Assembly (NCBI GenBank): GCA_025403435.1
Contig: CM046343.1
Location: 28,565,742-28,629,741, forward strand
Length of the DNA: 64,000 nucleotides
Direction of reading: 5' to 3'
Source of the DNA: Artocarpus heterophyllus
Lineage: Eukaryota > Streptophyta > Magnoliopsida > Rosales > Moraceae
Under the pieces are notes generated by a model that worked only from the letters and a program-made list of their open reading frames with translations, made no database searches and was not told where the DNA came from. The translations under genes and the position numbers were made by a program. This document shows, piece by piece, positions 23,227-35,903 of the stretch. Within the stretch, counting starts at the first letter, position 1. The number at the start of each line of letters is the position of its first letter.

Positions 23227-24883
23227 TGTAACACCCGAGATTTTTAATGCATTAAAAATGCATTAAATTAAAGATTATATTGAGACAAAGTACAATTAAA
23301 GGAAAATACTGTATAATACGATGGAAAATTATACAGTGTTAGAGCAACGCAGTATAAGAATTGAATTGTGTGGACCACAATTTTATCTTATAACTTTTTA
23401 TAAAAGAAAAGAAAAAAAAAAGAAAAAAATCAGAAATTCCAAAGCAAACTCGACTTTCTCTCTCTAGATTTTCTCTCTCTAGAATTCTCTCTCTCTCCTC
23501 AAATCTCGTTTGAGATTCCGGCGTTATTTTTCGACACCTCCCATACCAGTGGGAAGCTCTCGTTGAGCTGAGTCCAACGAGGTGTCGTGCCACCCAAATA
23601 GACGCCGGAGGGAGCCTCACGCGCCGCCCAAAGTGGCGGCGAAACCCATATTTTCCCGACGTCATATCTCCGCCGTCCGACCACCAATCGACGTGATTTT
23701 GGTGTCTATGGACTCAGTGTGAGGAGAGGAACAAGATGGTACCAATTTTCCAGCTCAATTTTGGCTGGAAAGGCTTCGCCGGAGCTGTCCATCTCTGTCG
23801 TGTCGCCGCCCCTCGAGAACCGCCGATAATGGCGGCGGTGAGGTACACCGCCGCCACCGTTCGATTCAGACGGCGACGGGGAGTGAAACCCCTCGCCTAA
23901 TTTCACGCCACAGCCGCGGTTGGTCGGAGTTCCACCTCCGTCGTCGAGCGCCGCCGCGGAAGCCTTCGTAGCCACCGTTCCTGGCTGCCTCGCCCCAAAT
24001 TGAAAGGGGGAAAATGTTCAGATGGTTGAGAAGAGCGTGAAGCAACTCTCAATTGCACGAAATGATGGCCGGAGGACGGAGAACGGCGTCTCCGTCGTGC
24101 ACCGCCGTGGAGCTAGGTGGGGCCGCCGTTCCACGCGGTGTTGAGTTGCCCCACCGTAGGGGAAATACTCAGAGGAGGTCGGGGAACAATTCCCCCACCT
24201 CAATTTCACGGTACCGTCGCCGGAGGACCGAAATCGGAGCCGCCGGTTTCCGCCGAGAATTTCGTCTTCGATTTGCTATGTTGGAGGCCGAATTGGGTGA
24301 AATTGACCCCACCAATCGACTCAGGAGGGTCGAATTAGGGGGGGTAGGCTCGAGCTCAGCCCTCAACGGAGCCAACCGCCGCCGGTCAACGGCCGGTCAA
24401 CGGCGGTCAGCGGCGGTCAACGCCGGTCAACGGCCGGTCAAAGGGCAAAATGGGATTTTGTGATCCGGACCTCCGATCGAAGATCCGAGACCGCCTCCCG
24501 ACTTGTTTCGACGCTCTGAACGCAATGGTGACCTCCGTTCGAGCTAATTCCACTCCGATGAAAATCGTCCGGTACCGACTGCACGCGGATCGAGGCGATT
24601 CAAACAGTAGTATCGGAGTCCAGAATGACTGTTTCAAGAATGAATGATCTCCAGGAAGCATTCCTAGCCATTTATGATCGCTCGATGAGCACTGCAGAGG
24701 ATGCTTCACATACTGTAGATGCAGCGAGATACAACTGGATCTGCTTAGCTTGGAGTTCAAGTAAGTAGGAATCTCGCATGCAGTATGAACTGTTTTAGAA
24801 TAAACTGTTTTAGATGCTTTCATAGAAATTTATGAAATGCATGATCAGTGATTGTTACACTGTTTTATATGAGAATAGGTTTT
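23227..24883 (+). repeat. 3' LTR of the LARD-like element, first part
   Basis: Collinear with 18305-19964 of the 5' LTR. By eye it differs by about nine substitutions, mostly C/T or G/A transitions, and a 3-bp deletion in the A-rich tract near 23420. It stops at ATAGC/TGTAACACCC, where the Tekay element is inserted. Confidence 0.92.
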
Positions 24884-24888
24884 ATAGC

Positions 24889-26853
24889 TGTAACACCCGT
24901 ATTTTTAACGGGCATAATTTTGTAAAATTTAATGAATAAAATGTGACTATTTAAAATTACTAAGTTGTTTATGATCATTTAAAAAAAATACCATTTTAGT
25001 ATTTTCTTACCAAGTCTTCCTAAGAAACATTCAAAACTTACCAACACTTACTTCTACCAATCTTGTCTCCCTAAATTATTGCTCAATTATATAGACTTCT
25101 TCTCATTTTGCTAAAGGTATCCGAAGGGGACATTGAATTATTTTCCGTCAATTCATAGAAGACATGGAGATATTTCTCAACCACCTAATTAATTATTTCC
25201 TTATCTTCTTCTATAATTCACTCCAATTATCCCCTCAATTATGTTGGCATTATTTGCTAAAAGTCTTCATGGGAGACAAGATGATATTTTCCTTTAAGAC
25301 TCTTTTGTTTCTTCTTACAACTTTTCCCCGTAAACATCTCATTCCTCTTAAGCATTTTGATATCTTTTATTTAACTATCACCACCTTCTTCTCTAGTTCT
25401 CATTCTCTCCCTTCTCACTTCAAATTTCTAACTAAAGACATAGAGCACAAAGCTCTCTTTGTGGCCAAGACAATTATAATTCCCAACGATGATCGAGGCG
25501 GTTTTAAAGTTAATTCAAGCTTGATTGATAACCCAAACTTTGGTGCTTTTCAAAGAAGTTTTGAGGTAGGTTTTCTTTAATCTAAACTTAGTTTTTAGTA
25601 TGCATTTTCTCCATGTTTAATGCATAAAAATACTTTAATGGCACTAGTAGACGGGTTTACACATAACTCACTTATGAATGTGATTATACGTTGTGCTTTA
25701 GTTTTAATTGTCCTTATGCATGCCTTAGGGTCAAGGATGTGTGGAGCTAACGTTAATTGATTCCAGGATTAAAAGATTGTTGATAAGCTTGAAAGGTAGG
25801 GATTCTATTACTCATTTTTGTGAGGTTTTTATAGAATTAAAATTGATTGTTTTGCCGCAATATATATATATCTATGTTGAACTGATATTATATGAGTATC
25901 ACATATGAAACTATGACATGGACTCGTCTTGTATTGTACGGCGAGGAACATAATGAATTGACATATGTTATAAATTGAGAAGCATGGTTAGGAAAACTGA
26001 CTCTATTAATAATGATTTAATATAGAGAAATGGTGAGACATGAAGAGGGCGGCGGTTACGTCCTTGGGCATGAATACCCAAAAAGGTAAAATAGGGGGAA
26101 GGTGATGACGCTTCCTTGGGTTGAAAGTCCCAGAACACACTGTACAGGAATTGATTTGGTGAGGACTCGGGGCTTGATGTCCCCTCACCGGAACACCCTT
26201 GGAATGTTTATGGGGTGATCAAGTGCGCCCATTTGGGTTTCGATGAGTTGAGTGATACTCAATTTAACATGGATACCTAGGAACAATGATGATTGGTAAT
26301 ATTTGTATAAATGTGTAATTATGACACTTGGTAATGATTAACTACGGTATCCATAAGATGTGATCATAATAAACCTCATAATCTGGAATATGATGTAACC
26401 TACTAACCATGCAGTTTTTAATGTGGTAATGGATAAACCATAAGGTGAGTCATGATTTCCCTACTGGGCATGTCGATGCTCATCCCTATCATATCTTCAT
26501 ATCTCAGGTGGAACTCAGTGCAACATATTTGAAGAGGAATAAGCGAAAACAATCCTGCTGTTTTCGTGTTAGAAGACCCTGTTTAATTACAACTTATCTA
26601 CAACATGTAAGAGTTGTATTATTTTTTTTTATGGCTGTGTTAAGTTATTTGGGAATTGTACTATGGTGATGATGACTGTAATTATATATATTTGGTGCTA
26701 CACTAAAAACTGTGGTTTGTATTTAAAACGTTTATTTTTATTTTTCTTGTTGTTTAAAGACCCATGGGCATTGTTTAATTGATTTAAATAATATAAAATT
26801 TAAAATTATTTTTATTTATTTAAAACTGTTAACCCCCACATAGGGGTGTTACA
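24889..26853 (+). repeat. 5' LTR of the Tekay-type element
   Basis: 1965 bp, TGTAACACCCGT to GGGTGTTACA. Its 3' half has a less AT-rich block (26030-26270, including GGCGGCGGTTACGTCCTTGG) and an acceptor-like CTCAGGTGGAACTCAG at about 26504. Open frames here recur in the 3' LTR and are not genes. Confidence 0.95.
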
Positions 26854-26861
26854 GAAATTTT

Positions 26862-26874
26862 TGGTATCAGAGCC
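26862..26874 (+). other. Primer binding site of the Tekay-type element (initiator Met-tRNA)
   Basis: TGGTATCAGAGCC, eight bases after the LTR end, matches the primer site complementary to initiator methionine tRNA. Confidence 0.9.
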
Positions 26875-27005
26875 TAGGTTCGATTAACCTAGGGGGTATA
26901 GCACCACCTTAAAAATTAATCTTTGGGAATGGTTTTAAAGTTAGGTGTTAATGTCATCATCATTTGGTACTGATCCTAGTTAAATTTTCGCAGCCAGTAG
27001 AAACT

Positions 27006-30000
27006 ATGCCACCAAGACGTCAAATGCAATCGTCTGAGCTATCACAACCGGTTGAACATGCTCAAGAAGTTGAGCAACCGGAACCGATGGAACAAGCTCA
27101 AGAAGATGAGCAACTACGACATGCAACACAATCCCCGCCAGCTGCACCAGAAGTAAATAATTTAGGACAAATTCTTCAAGCATTACAAAATGTGCAAAGA
27201 CCTGTGGAGGTTCGTGATCCCGAACAACGACATCTAACTCTGTTGAAGGAGTTTATGAAGCAGAAACCACCCACATTTAGTGGAGAACCTAACCCGGTCA
27301 TAGCAGAACAATGGCTAAAGGCAGTCAAAAAGAAGTTGGACACCTTGAGGATTCCACGGGAGTATTGGGTTAGCTTTTCAACATATATATTTGAGGGTAA
27401 AGCCGAAGAATGGTGGGATCTTCAGAAAGACGACTATGATGTGCCGAATCTTACATGGGAGCAGTTCGAAACCATTTTTCGCAACACCTATATTCCTCAG
27501 AGCCATAGGCAAGCAATGATGCGAGAATTTGAAAACCTGGTGCAGGGAGATACAACAGTTGCTGAATACCATGCTCGATTTATAGAATTGTCTCGCTACA
27601 ATCCCGGGGCTGTATCGGATCCAATGGCGAGATGCGAAAAATTTAGAAATAACCTGAGGCCAAAAATCAGACAAATGATAGCTGCTGTTCCATCAACAGA
27701 TTTTCTTGATCTTGTAGCTGCGGCACAGCGGGCAGAGACAGAACTAAATAACTCCTATGGAGAGTATAAGGGTTCTGGTGGGCGTCAAAGGAAAATAAGT
27801 AAGAAAGAGAAGTCACAAGGGCAAGTCATTCAACATAGTGGAGTGACTATTGGTGGTGGATCTTCTGGCAGTGGTCGTTTCCAACCGTATGCTTGTCATA
27901 ACTGTGGACAAGTGGGACATCTGAGGAGAAATTGCCCTAACCGCCCTACACAATCATCCTTTGCACCAAGGCCACAAGGAAGTCATTTTGGCTCCACTGT
28001 TTGGGGAGGGAGTCAAAATCGTGGAGTGCCTCAGCAAAACACTCCAGCTTCCCAAGTCTCAGTAACTCAACCTCGAGGGTTCCAGCCTCAGTACAACTAT
28101 CAACAGCGGCCACAGGGTTCCAATTTTTATGCTAATCAGAACTTCCAACCGACTCCACAAGGCTCAGTGAATCAAAGGCCATATTTTTCTGGGAGAAATA
28201 ATAATAAGGCTAGTAGTAGCCAAGGAAACCGAGGAAAAAGTGATAAAGGAAAAGCACCAGCACAAGCTTATGCAATTACGGCTACAACTGGACAAGGAAA
28301 ACAGGCTGATCACTCAGTTGTAGACGGTATGATTCACGTGTCTCATTCTTGGGCTCATGTATTATTTGACACTGGTGCCACTCATTCATTTATATCTATG
28401 TTATTTGCTTCCGTACTACAATTAGAAACTGAGACATGTAGTTCATCATTAACCCTTAGTACACCAATGGGCGGGATAGCTGAAGTATCCATAATTTGTA
28501 AATCAGTGTGTATTGTTATAGGAGAACATAAACTATCGGCTGACCTATATGTAATAACTATGACAGAGTTTGATGTAATATTAGGAATGGATTGGCTAAC
28601 TAAATACCAGGCAATAGTAGATTGTCATAGGAAACGTGTCTCTTTATTCACCAAGAATGGACAAGTCATCGAATTTCAGGCAAAAACAGGAACAGTGACG
28701 CCAGCCCCGGTGCTAAAGGCTTGTATTGGAGGACGAAGGAATTTCACCAATCTTGGGACGATCTTTGCTTCAGATGGAGAACTAAAGAAGAGTGACCTAT
28801 CCTCTCACACTCCTGTGGTGGATGAATTTTCAGATGTTTTTCCAGATGAATTGCCCGGACTTCCGCCTGATAGAGAAATTGAGTTTGTCATCGACTTAAC
28901 TCAAGGAGCAGCGCCTGTTTCTATTGCCCCGTATCGAATGGCACCTGCTGAGAAAGTGGAATTGAGGAAGCAGTTGGACGAATTACTGGAAAAAGGATTT
29001 ATTCGACCAAGTACATCACCTTGGGGAGCTCCAGTACTTTTTGTGAAGAAACATGACGGATCGTTGAGGCTCTGTGTCGATTATCGCCAGCTTAATCGAT
29101 TGACTATCAAGAACAAGTACCCTCTACCCCGAATTGATGAGTTGTTCGATCAGTTAGGAGGATCTTGCTATTTCTCAAAGATTGACTTACGATCCGGATA
29201 TCACCAACTGAAGATAAGAGAAGAGGACATTCCAAAGACAGCTTTTCGGACTCGCTACGGTCATTTTGAGTTTCTTGTCATGCCTTTCGGGTTGACTAAT
29301 GCACCAGCGGCTTTCATGGACTTGATGAACCGTGTCTTTCGACCGTACTTAGATCAATTTATCATTGTTTTCATAGATGATATCTTGATCTATTCTAAAA
29401 ACGAAGAAGAACATGCTGAGCATTTGAGGATCGCTCTACAAACGTTGAGAGAACATGGTCTTTATGCAAAAAGAGAAAAATGTGATTTCTGGATGACGAA
29501 GGTCAAGTTCCTTGGACACGTTGTCTCTGAAGAAGGCATCTCAGTGGACCCCTCCAAAATTGAAGCAGTGCTAAATTGGGAACGACCAAAGAACGTGTCA
29601 GAGATTCGAAGTTTCCTCGGACTAGCTGGATACTATCGACGCTTCGTAGAGAATTTTTCAAAGATTGCTTCTCCATTAACAAAACTCACAAGGAAGAATG
29701 TCAAGTTCGTGTGGGATGATAAATGTGAAGAAGCATTTGAGGAACTGAAACGAAGACTCACTAGTGCACCTGTGCTGATTATACCTAACAACGAGGAGCC
29801 TTACACAGTATACACTGATGCCTCAGGAAACGGTTTGGGTTGTGTGTTAATGCAGCATGGACGAGTAGTTGCCTACGCCTCACGCCAGTTGAAACCCCAT
29901 GAGAGGAACTACCCCACACATGATCTTGAGTTAGCTGCTGTGGTTTTCGCACTCAAAATTTGGAGATGTTATCTATATGGCGCAAAGTTCGAGCTATATT

Positions 30001-31703
30001 CAGATCATCAAAGTCTGAAATATTTGTTTACTCAAAAGGATCTCAATCTAAGGCAACGAAGATGGACTGAGTACATGGTGGACTATGACTTTAGTATCCA
30101 ATATCATCCTGGAAAAGCAAATGCCGTGGCAGATGCTCTAAGTCGTAAGAACAACGGACGTATAGCCAGTTTAGCATTGGAAGATTGGAGACGAGTCACC
30201 ATCGCCGACTTCAACTTGCAATATTATGAAGATAACGAGAGAGCTTTCTTATTCAATGTGATAGCAACTCCTACGTTAATTCAGAAAGTAAAACAAGGAC
30301 AATGGCACGATGAAGGATTACGTAGGGTTTGGAAACAAATACAAAATGGAGAACAACTGGATGGATGGCAGATTGAGCCAGAAGGATTTTTACTTTACAA
30401 AGGAAGATTAGTTGTTCCAGAGGATCCATATCTCAGGCATGCGGTGCTAGATGAGGCTCACCGTTCAAAGTTTGCTATTCATCCTGGAAGCACAAAAATG
30501 TATATGGATCTAAAACGACAATACTGGTGGCGAGGAATGAAACGAGATGTAGCAACCTTTGTCTCTAAGTGCATGACGTGCCAACAGGTTAAAGCGGAAC
30601 ATCAAAAGCCTGGAGGCGAGTTGAGGAGCTTACCTATTCCAGAATGGAAGTGGGATCATGTGACAATGGACTTTGTTACTGGATTTCCTAAGACTCAAAT
30701 AGGGCATGACGCCGTTTGGGTAATTGTAGATCGTTTAACTAAGACAGCCCACTTCATCCCAATCAGAACTAATTATAGTGTCTCAAAATTATGTCAATTG
30801 TACGTGGAAAAGGTAGTGACATTGCATGGAGTGCCAATGTCAATAGTTTCCGATAGAGATACACGTTTCACGTCAAAATTTTGGAGAGGATTGCAGAGGG
30901 CCTTGGGAACTCAATTGAATTTTAGTACAGCTTTTCATCCTCAAACAGATGGACAATCTGAACGTGTCATTCAGATTCTCGAGGATATGCTTCGGGCTTG
31001 TGTGCTGGACTTTGGAACAAATTGGGCTGCACAGCTGCCATATGTTGAATTCGCATATAACAACAGTTACCAAGCAAGTATTAGAATGGCTCCATATGAG
31101 GCCTTATATGGTAGACCTTGTAGATCTCCATTGTGTTGGGCTGAAAAGGAAGAGCGTCTTGAACTTGGGCCTCAGTTTATCAGAGAAACAACGGACAAGA
31201 TCCAGATTATTCACGAACGTCTTCAGACAGCTCAAAGTCGACAAAAGAGTTATGCAGATAAGAGGAGGCGACCTTTAGAGTTCATGATCGGAGACTTTGT
31301 GTTCTTAAAAGTGAAACCAAAACGAGGTGTATCTCGATTTGGTGTTAAAGGAAAGTTAGCACCAAGGTATACAGGACCGTTTGAGATTGTGGAACGCATT
31401 GGAACGTTGGCATACCGTTTAGACCTACCACCACAATTGTCTCATGTACATAATGTGTTTCATGTATCGATGTTGAGAAAGTATGAACCCGACCCTTCAC
31501 ATGTGATCATGTGGACAGATGTGCCAATTCAAGGAGATACGAATTATGAAGAAATTCCAGTTCAAATACTGGATCATGAAATAAAATTATTACGTCGTCG
31601 TGGAATTCCTCTGGTGAAAGTGATGTGGCAACACCATGATGTGGAGGAAGCCACATGGGAACTTGAATCTGAAATGAGAGAAAAGTACCCACATTTGTTT
31701 TAA
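27006..31703 (+). CDS. Gag-Pol polyprotein of a Tekay-type chromovirus
   Basis: A single open frame of 1565 residues supplies all functions for reverse transcription and integration. I chose the ATG at 27006 because MPPRR is the usual Gag start in this clade; the frame is open from an ATG at 26964. Domains in order: Gag core (about 80-240, with [11 protein letters not shown]); CCHC zinc knuckle (C297, C300, H305, C310); aspartic protease (DTGA at 455-458); reverse transcriptase (about 620-800, [11 protein letters not shown], active site FIDD at 789-792); RNase H (YTDASG, Asp938); integrase with HHCC finger and D1222, D1283, E1319, a D-60-D-35-E spacing; C-terminal chromodomain (about 1514-1565, [15 protein letters not shown]). 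No stop or frameshift interrupts it. The chromodomain suggests targeting to methylated-histone chromatin. Gag and Pol share one frame, as is common in this clade. Confidence 0.95.
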   Translation: MPPRRQMQSSELSQPVEHAQEVEQPEPMEQAQEDEQLRHATQSPPAAPEVNNLGQILQALQNVQRPVEVRDPEQRHLTLLKEFMKQKPPTFSGEPNPVIAEQWLKAVKKKLDTLRIPREYWVSFSTYIFEGKAEEWWDLQKDDYDVPNLTWEQFETIFRNTYIPQSHRQAMMREFENLVQGDTTVAEYHARFIELSRYNPGAVSDPMARCEKFRNNLRPKIRQMIAAVPSTDFLDLVAAAQRAETELNNSYGEYKGSGGRQRKISKKEKSQGQVIQHSGVTIGGGSSGSGRFQPYACHNCGQVGHLRRNCPNRPTQSSFAPRPQGSHFGSTVWGGSQNRGVPQQNTPASQVSVTQPRGFQPQYNYQQRPQGSNFYANQNFQPTPQGSVNQRPYFSGRNNNKASSSQGNRGKSDKGKAPAQAYAITATTGQGKQADHSVVDGMIHVSHSWAHVLFDTGATHSFISMLFASVLQLETETCSSSLTLSTPMGGIAEVSIICKSVCIVIGEHKLSADLYVITMTEFDVILGMDWLTKYQAIVDCHRKRVSLFTKNGQVIEFQAKTGTVTPAPVLKACIGGRRNFTNLGTIFASDGELKKSDLSSHTPVVDEFSDVFPDELPGLPPDREIEFVIDLTQGAAPVSIAPYRMAPAEKVELRKQLDELLEKGFIRPSTSPWGAPVLFVKKHDGSLRLCVDYRQLNRLTIKNKYPLPRIDELFDQLGGSCYFSKIDLRSGYHQLKIREEDIPKTAFRTRYGHFEFLVMPFGLTNAPAAFMDLMNRVFRPYLDQFIIVFIDDILIYSKNEEEHAEHLRIALQTLREHGLYAKREKCDFWMTKVKFLGHVVSEEGISVDPSKIEAVLNWERPKNVSEIRSFLGLAGYYRRFVENFSKIASPLTKLTRKNVKFVWDDKCEEAFEELKRRLTSAPVLIIPNNEEPYTVYTDASGNGLGCVLMQHGRVVAYASRQLKPHERNYPTHDLELAAVVFALKIWRCYLYGAKFELYSDHQSLKYLFTQKDLNLRQRRWTEYMVDYDFSIQYHPGKANAVADALSRKNNGRIASLALEDWRRVTIADFNLQYYEDNERAFLFNVIATPTLIQKVKQGQWHDEGLRRVWKQIQNGEQLDGWQIEPEGFLLYKGRLVVPEDPYLRHAVLDEAHRSKFAIHPGSTKMYMDLKRQYWWRGMKRDVATFVSKCMTCQQVKAEHQKPGGELRSLPIPEWKWDHVTMDFVTGFPKTQIGHDAVWVIVDRLTKTAHFIPIRTNYSVSKLCQLYVEKVVTLHGVPMSIVSDRDTRFTSKFWRGLQRALGTQLNFSTAFHPQTDGQSERVIQILEDMLRACVLDFGTNWAAQLPYVEFAYNNSYQASIRMAPYEALYGRPCRSPLCWAEKEERLELGPQFIRETTDKIQIIHERLQTAQSRQKSYADKRRRPLEFMIGDFVFLKVKPKRGVSRFGVKGKLAPRYTGPFEIVERIGTLAYRLDLPPQLSHVHNVFHVSMLRKYEPDPSHVIMWTDVPIQGDTNYEEIPVQILDHEIKLLRRRGIPLVKVMWQHHDVEEATWELESEMREKYPHLF

Positions 31704-31745
31704 CATTGTAATCAGTGTACGAAATTGCGAGGACGAAATTTTTAT

Positions 31746-31758
31746 AGGAGGGGAGAGC
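31746..31758 (+). other. Polypurine tract of the Tekay-type element
   Basis: AGGAGGGGAGAGC lies directly before the 3' LTR. The preceding GCGAGGACGAAATTTTTAT matches the end of the LARD interior in pattern. Confidence 0.85.
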
Positions 31759-33725
31759 TGTAACACCCGTATTTTTAACGGGCATAATTTTGTAAAATTT
31801 AATGAATAAAATGTGACTATTTAAAATTACTAAGTTGTTTATGATCATTTAAAAAAAAATACCATTTTAGTATTTTCTTACCAAGTCTTCCTAAGAAACA
31901 TTCAAAACTTACCAACACTTACTTCTACCAATCTTGTCTCCCTAAATTATTGCTCAATTATATAGACTTCTTCTCATTTTGCTAAAGGTATCCGAAGGGG
32001 ACATTGAATTATTTTCTGTCAATTCATAGAAGACATGGAGATATTTCTCAACCACCTAATTAATTATTTCCTTATCTTCTTCTATAATTCACTCCAATTA
32101 TCCCCTCAATTATGTTGGCATTATTTGCTAAAAGTCTTCATGGGAGACAAGATGATATTTTCCTTTAAGACTCTTTTGTTTCTTCTTACAACTTTTCCCC
32201 GTAAACATCTCATTCCTCTTAAGCATTTTGATATCTTTTTATTTAACTATCACCACCTTCTTCTCTAGTTCTCATTCTCTCCCTTCTCACTTCAAATTTC
32301 TAACTAAAGACATAGAGCACAAAGCTCTCTTTGTGGCCAAGACAATTATAATTCCCAACGATGATCGAGGCGGTTTTAAAGTTAATTCAAGCTTGATTGA
32401 TAACCCAAACTTTGGTGCTTTTCAAAGAAGTTTTGAGGTAGGTTTTCTTTAATCTAAACTTAGTTTTTAGTATGCATTTTCTCCATGTTTAATGCATAAA
32501 AATACTTTAATGGCACTAGTAGACGGGTTTACACATAACTCACTTATGAATGTGATTATACGTTGTGCTTTAGTTTTAATTGTCCTTATGCATGCCTTAG
32601 GGTCAAGGATGTGTGGAGCTAACGTTAATTGATTCCAGGATTAAAAGATTGTTGATAAGCTTGAAAGGTAGGGATTCTATTACTCATTTTTGTGAGGTTT
32701 TTATAGAATTAAAATTGATTGTTTTGCCGCAATATATATATATCTATGTTGAACTGATATTATATGAGTATCACATATGAAACTATGACATGGACTCGTC
32801 TTGTATTGTACGGCGAGGAACATAATGAATTGACATATGTTATAAATTGAGAAGCATGGTTAGGAAAACTGACTCTATTAATAATGATTTAATATAGAGA
32901 AATGGTGAGACATGAAGAGGGCGGCGGTTACGTCCTTGGGCATGAATACCCAAAAAGGTAAAATAGGGGGAAGGTGATGACGCTTCCTTGGGTTGAAAGT
33001 CCCAGAACACACTGTACAGGAATTGATTTGGTGAGGACTCGGGGCTTGATGTCCCCTCACCGGAACACCCTTGGAATGTTTATGGGGTGATCAAGTGCGC
33101 CCATTTGGGTTTCGATGAGTTGAGTGATACTCAATTTAACATGGATACCTAGGAACAATGATGATTGGTAATATTTGTATAAATGTGTAATTATGACACT
33201 TGGTAATGATTAACTACGGTATCCATAAGATGTGATCATAATAAACCTCATAATCTGGAATATGATGTAACCTACTAACCATGCAGTTTTTAATGTGGTA
33301 ATGGATAAACCATAAGGTGAGTCATGATTTCCCTACTGGGCATGTCGATGCTCATCCCTATCATATCTTCATATCTCAGGTGGAACTCAGTGCAACATAT
33401 TTGAAGAGGAATAAGCGAAAACAATCCTGCTGTTTTCGTGTTAGAAGACCCTGTTTAATTACAACTTATCTACAACATGTAAGAGTTGTATTATTTTTTT
33501 TTATGGCTGTGTTAAGTTATTTGGGAATTGTACTATGGTGATGATGACTGTAATTATATATATTTGGTGCTACACTAAAAACTGTGGTTTGTATTTAAAA
33601 CGTTTATTTTTATTTTTCTTGTTGTTTAAAGACCCATGGGCATTGTTTAATTGATTTAAATAATATAAAATTTAAAATTATTTTTATTTATTTAAAACTG
33701 TTAACCCCCACATAGGGGTGTTACA
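31759..33725 (+). repeat. 3' LTR of the Tekay-type element
   Basis: 1967 bp, nearly identical to the 5' LTR. By eye the differences are an extra A at about 31857, C to T at about 32017, and an extra T at about 32237. Confidence 0.95.
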
Positions 33726-35898
33726 ATAACGTTACAAGGTGACGAAAAAACCCGTTAAGGGTAAAATCGTCATTTTTAAGGAAACGGCTAGAACGGAGTC
33801 GAACACTCCGATTTAGCATAATGTTATTAGATGGAAAATGTTCCGTGATACGTTAAGTAACGTAACGGTCATGTGAGATCAAGATTTAACGAGGAATGTT
33901 TTAAGTAAACGAGTGGTAACCGATGGGTTACAAAGTTAAAAGGAAAAGTAACCCCGGTGGGTTACAAGGCTAAATGAAGGAAATGTAAACTGACAGTTTA
34001 TAAGGCTGAGTAAGAGAATGGTAGACCGATAGTATACCAAGTTATGAATAAGGAAAGAATGATTAATGTTTACGTTTTATTATCAATCGAGTGGATTGAT
34101 AATAAAGAAAGTTAATTAATGAGTCGGCTGTCGTTTGATCAGGACACAGAGGCCGACTAATGGAAGGAACGAGAAAGGAACGGAATAGAGAACGCTAGAG
34201 TATAGTTCGGGTAAGTTTCAAACCTCACCTACAGCATGAAGTAAATGATTTTTAAATGTTTATTTATATGATTTGCAAATGTGTTTGCAATTTGTTAAGC
34301 AAGTTTCTTTTAAAGTATATTTGCATTTATTATGCAAGAAGTTTTAAAGTTCAAGAAAAAGATTTGCAATGAATTTGCAATCGTTATGTTAAAGGTTTAT
34401 TTGCATATTGATATGCATAATGTTATTTAAAAGTTTAAGTTATGATTTTCAAAGTATTGAAAGTATGTTTTGCATTATGACAATGCATAATGTTTTATAG
34501 TTTAAGTTAAAGGTTTAATGTTGCAGTTGCTATGCAATAAGTTGCATTTATTGTGCAATAAGTTTTAGAATAAAAGTTATAGTTTGCAAAATGTGTTTGC
34601 ATTTTATGATGTATTTATTAAGCAATATGTTGCATTTGTTATGCAATGAGTGTCAAATTGCAAGTTATGATTTGCAAAATGTGTTTACATTTTATGTTGC
34701 ATTTGTTATGCAATGAGATGCATTTATTATGCAATTGGTTTTAAAGTATAAGCTATGAATTGCAAGTGTATTGCATATGATGTGATTGCATTTGAAATGC
34801 TCACTAAAGTTAATAAGAAGGTAACGTAAAGATAAAAAGGAAAGTGTCGTACCAGCCTCTTTGTTATGAGGTAATGAAAGTGAAATTAAAGTGTGACCTC
34901 CTAAAGGTGAGGTACAAGACCTCAATGTTTGATGGTCTCAAGTCTTCCACAAGGGAAGCATCATGTTTACGATCTCATGATTAATGAGTTGGTACGAACA
35001 CTAAAGTAAAGTAAGGAAAATGAAGGTTACAAGATAAAGAAAGTTAAGGAACAAGAATAAAGGTTGAGAAAGAAAGGAATATTTAAGTTTATAGAATGTT
35101 CATAAAATGCTCATAATTAAAGTTAATAATTGAGCATAAATGAAGTCATGCATTCTAATGTTGCTTGAATGCCTTTCATGAAATGTTTATATGCTATGTT
35201 ATGGAAAACATTCAGAGAAATGTTTTATGACAAATGTTTATGAATAACATTTTCATGTTTTCAAGAAACGGTTTATGAACGACGTTTTAAGAAAAACGTT
35301 CAAGGAATGTTTTAAGAGAAAGGTTTTCATGAGAAAAGTTTTAAAGCATGTTTAAATGCTTTGTGAGATTATGTTTGAACTTGCTGAGCGAAAGCTCATT
35401 AAAAGTTTTTCATGCTGTAGGTAATTTATGGGTGACCAATGGGACCCGTTAGAAGAGCTGGGTGCTGCGGAGGACAGATGCGAAGATTTGGGTATGGATA
35501 CCATCACTGTTTGCTTCCGCTATGCAAAGAAAATGTTTTCCATTGTTAATGTAGTGTTTTCAAAGTTTTAAAGAAATTCAGAGTTTTAAGAATTGTATTC
35601 AAAGTTTTAAGATACAGTTTATAAACTGTTTTATATAATTATAATGTAAAGTTTTAAACTATGATTTAATAAATGTTTCTTATTAAGTTTTAAGAAACGT
35701 TTTGAAATGATTTTAAGGGCAAGTGTTGAGCGATGTCTCCACTTGAATGCGACAGAGGTCGCATCAATTTTAAAGAACATTTAAGGAAAGAAAAAAAATT
35801 TTTTACTACAGTATTTTCTTACTAAGTAAGTAAGATTACTGTTTACGAAACGATGTTTATGAAAGTAAAGTGACTGCCCGAAAAGGCGGGTCGTCACA
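33726..35898 (+). repeat. 3' LTR of the LARD-like element, second part
   Basis: Resumes at ATAACGTTACAAGG exactly where the first part stopped. It is collinear with 19965-22137 of the 5' LTR at identical length (2173 bp), with no difference noticed in the lines compared. Ends GGGTCGTCACA before target duplication ATAAC. Confidence 0.92.
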
Positions 35899-35903
35899 AT
35901 AAC

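Larger units (their letters stand above)
24889..33725 (+). mobile_element. Complete Ty3/Gypsy chromovirus (Tekay/Del-type), apparently intact
   Basis: This 8837-bp element has LTRs at 24889-26853 (1965 bp) and 31759-33725 (1967 bp), both TGTAACACCCGT...GGGGTGTTACA. It also has a primer site, one uninterrupted gag-pol ORF ending in a chromodomain, and a polypurine tract. The LTRs differ by one substitution (TTTTCCGTC versus TTTTCTGTC) and two single-base homopolymer indels by eye, so insertion was very recent. The target duplication is ATAGC (24884-24888) and ATAAC (33726-33730). The unoccupied site in the sister LTR reads ATAAC, so the left copy has one change. All parts needed for an autonomous element are visible. 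Confidence 0.95.
18305..35898 (+). mobile_element. LARD-like non-autonomous LTR retrotransposon, split by a nested Tekay element
   Basis: The element consists of the 5' LTR (18305-22137), a 1089-bp interior (22138-23226) and a 3' LTR in two parts (23227-24883 and 33726-35898). It is flanked by a perfect target duplication ATAAC (18300-18304 and 35899-35903). The LTRs are 3833 and 3830 bp, the difference being one 3-bp indel. The interior has a primer site and polypurine tract but no gag or pol. Very long LTRs around a short non-coding interior define the LARD (large retrotransposon derivative) type, which must depend on enzymes from another element. Shared terminal and priming motifs suggest a Tekay/Del-like partner. 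Confidence 0.92.

Noticed and set aside
25164..25580. Open frames in the Tekay LTRs (for example 138 codons here)
   Set aside because: The copy in the other LTR is broken by a single-base indel and there is no domain, so this is LTR sequence only.
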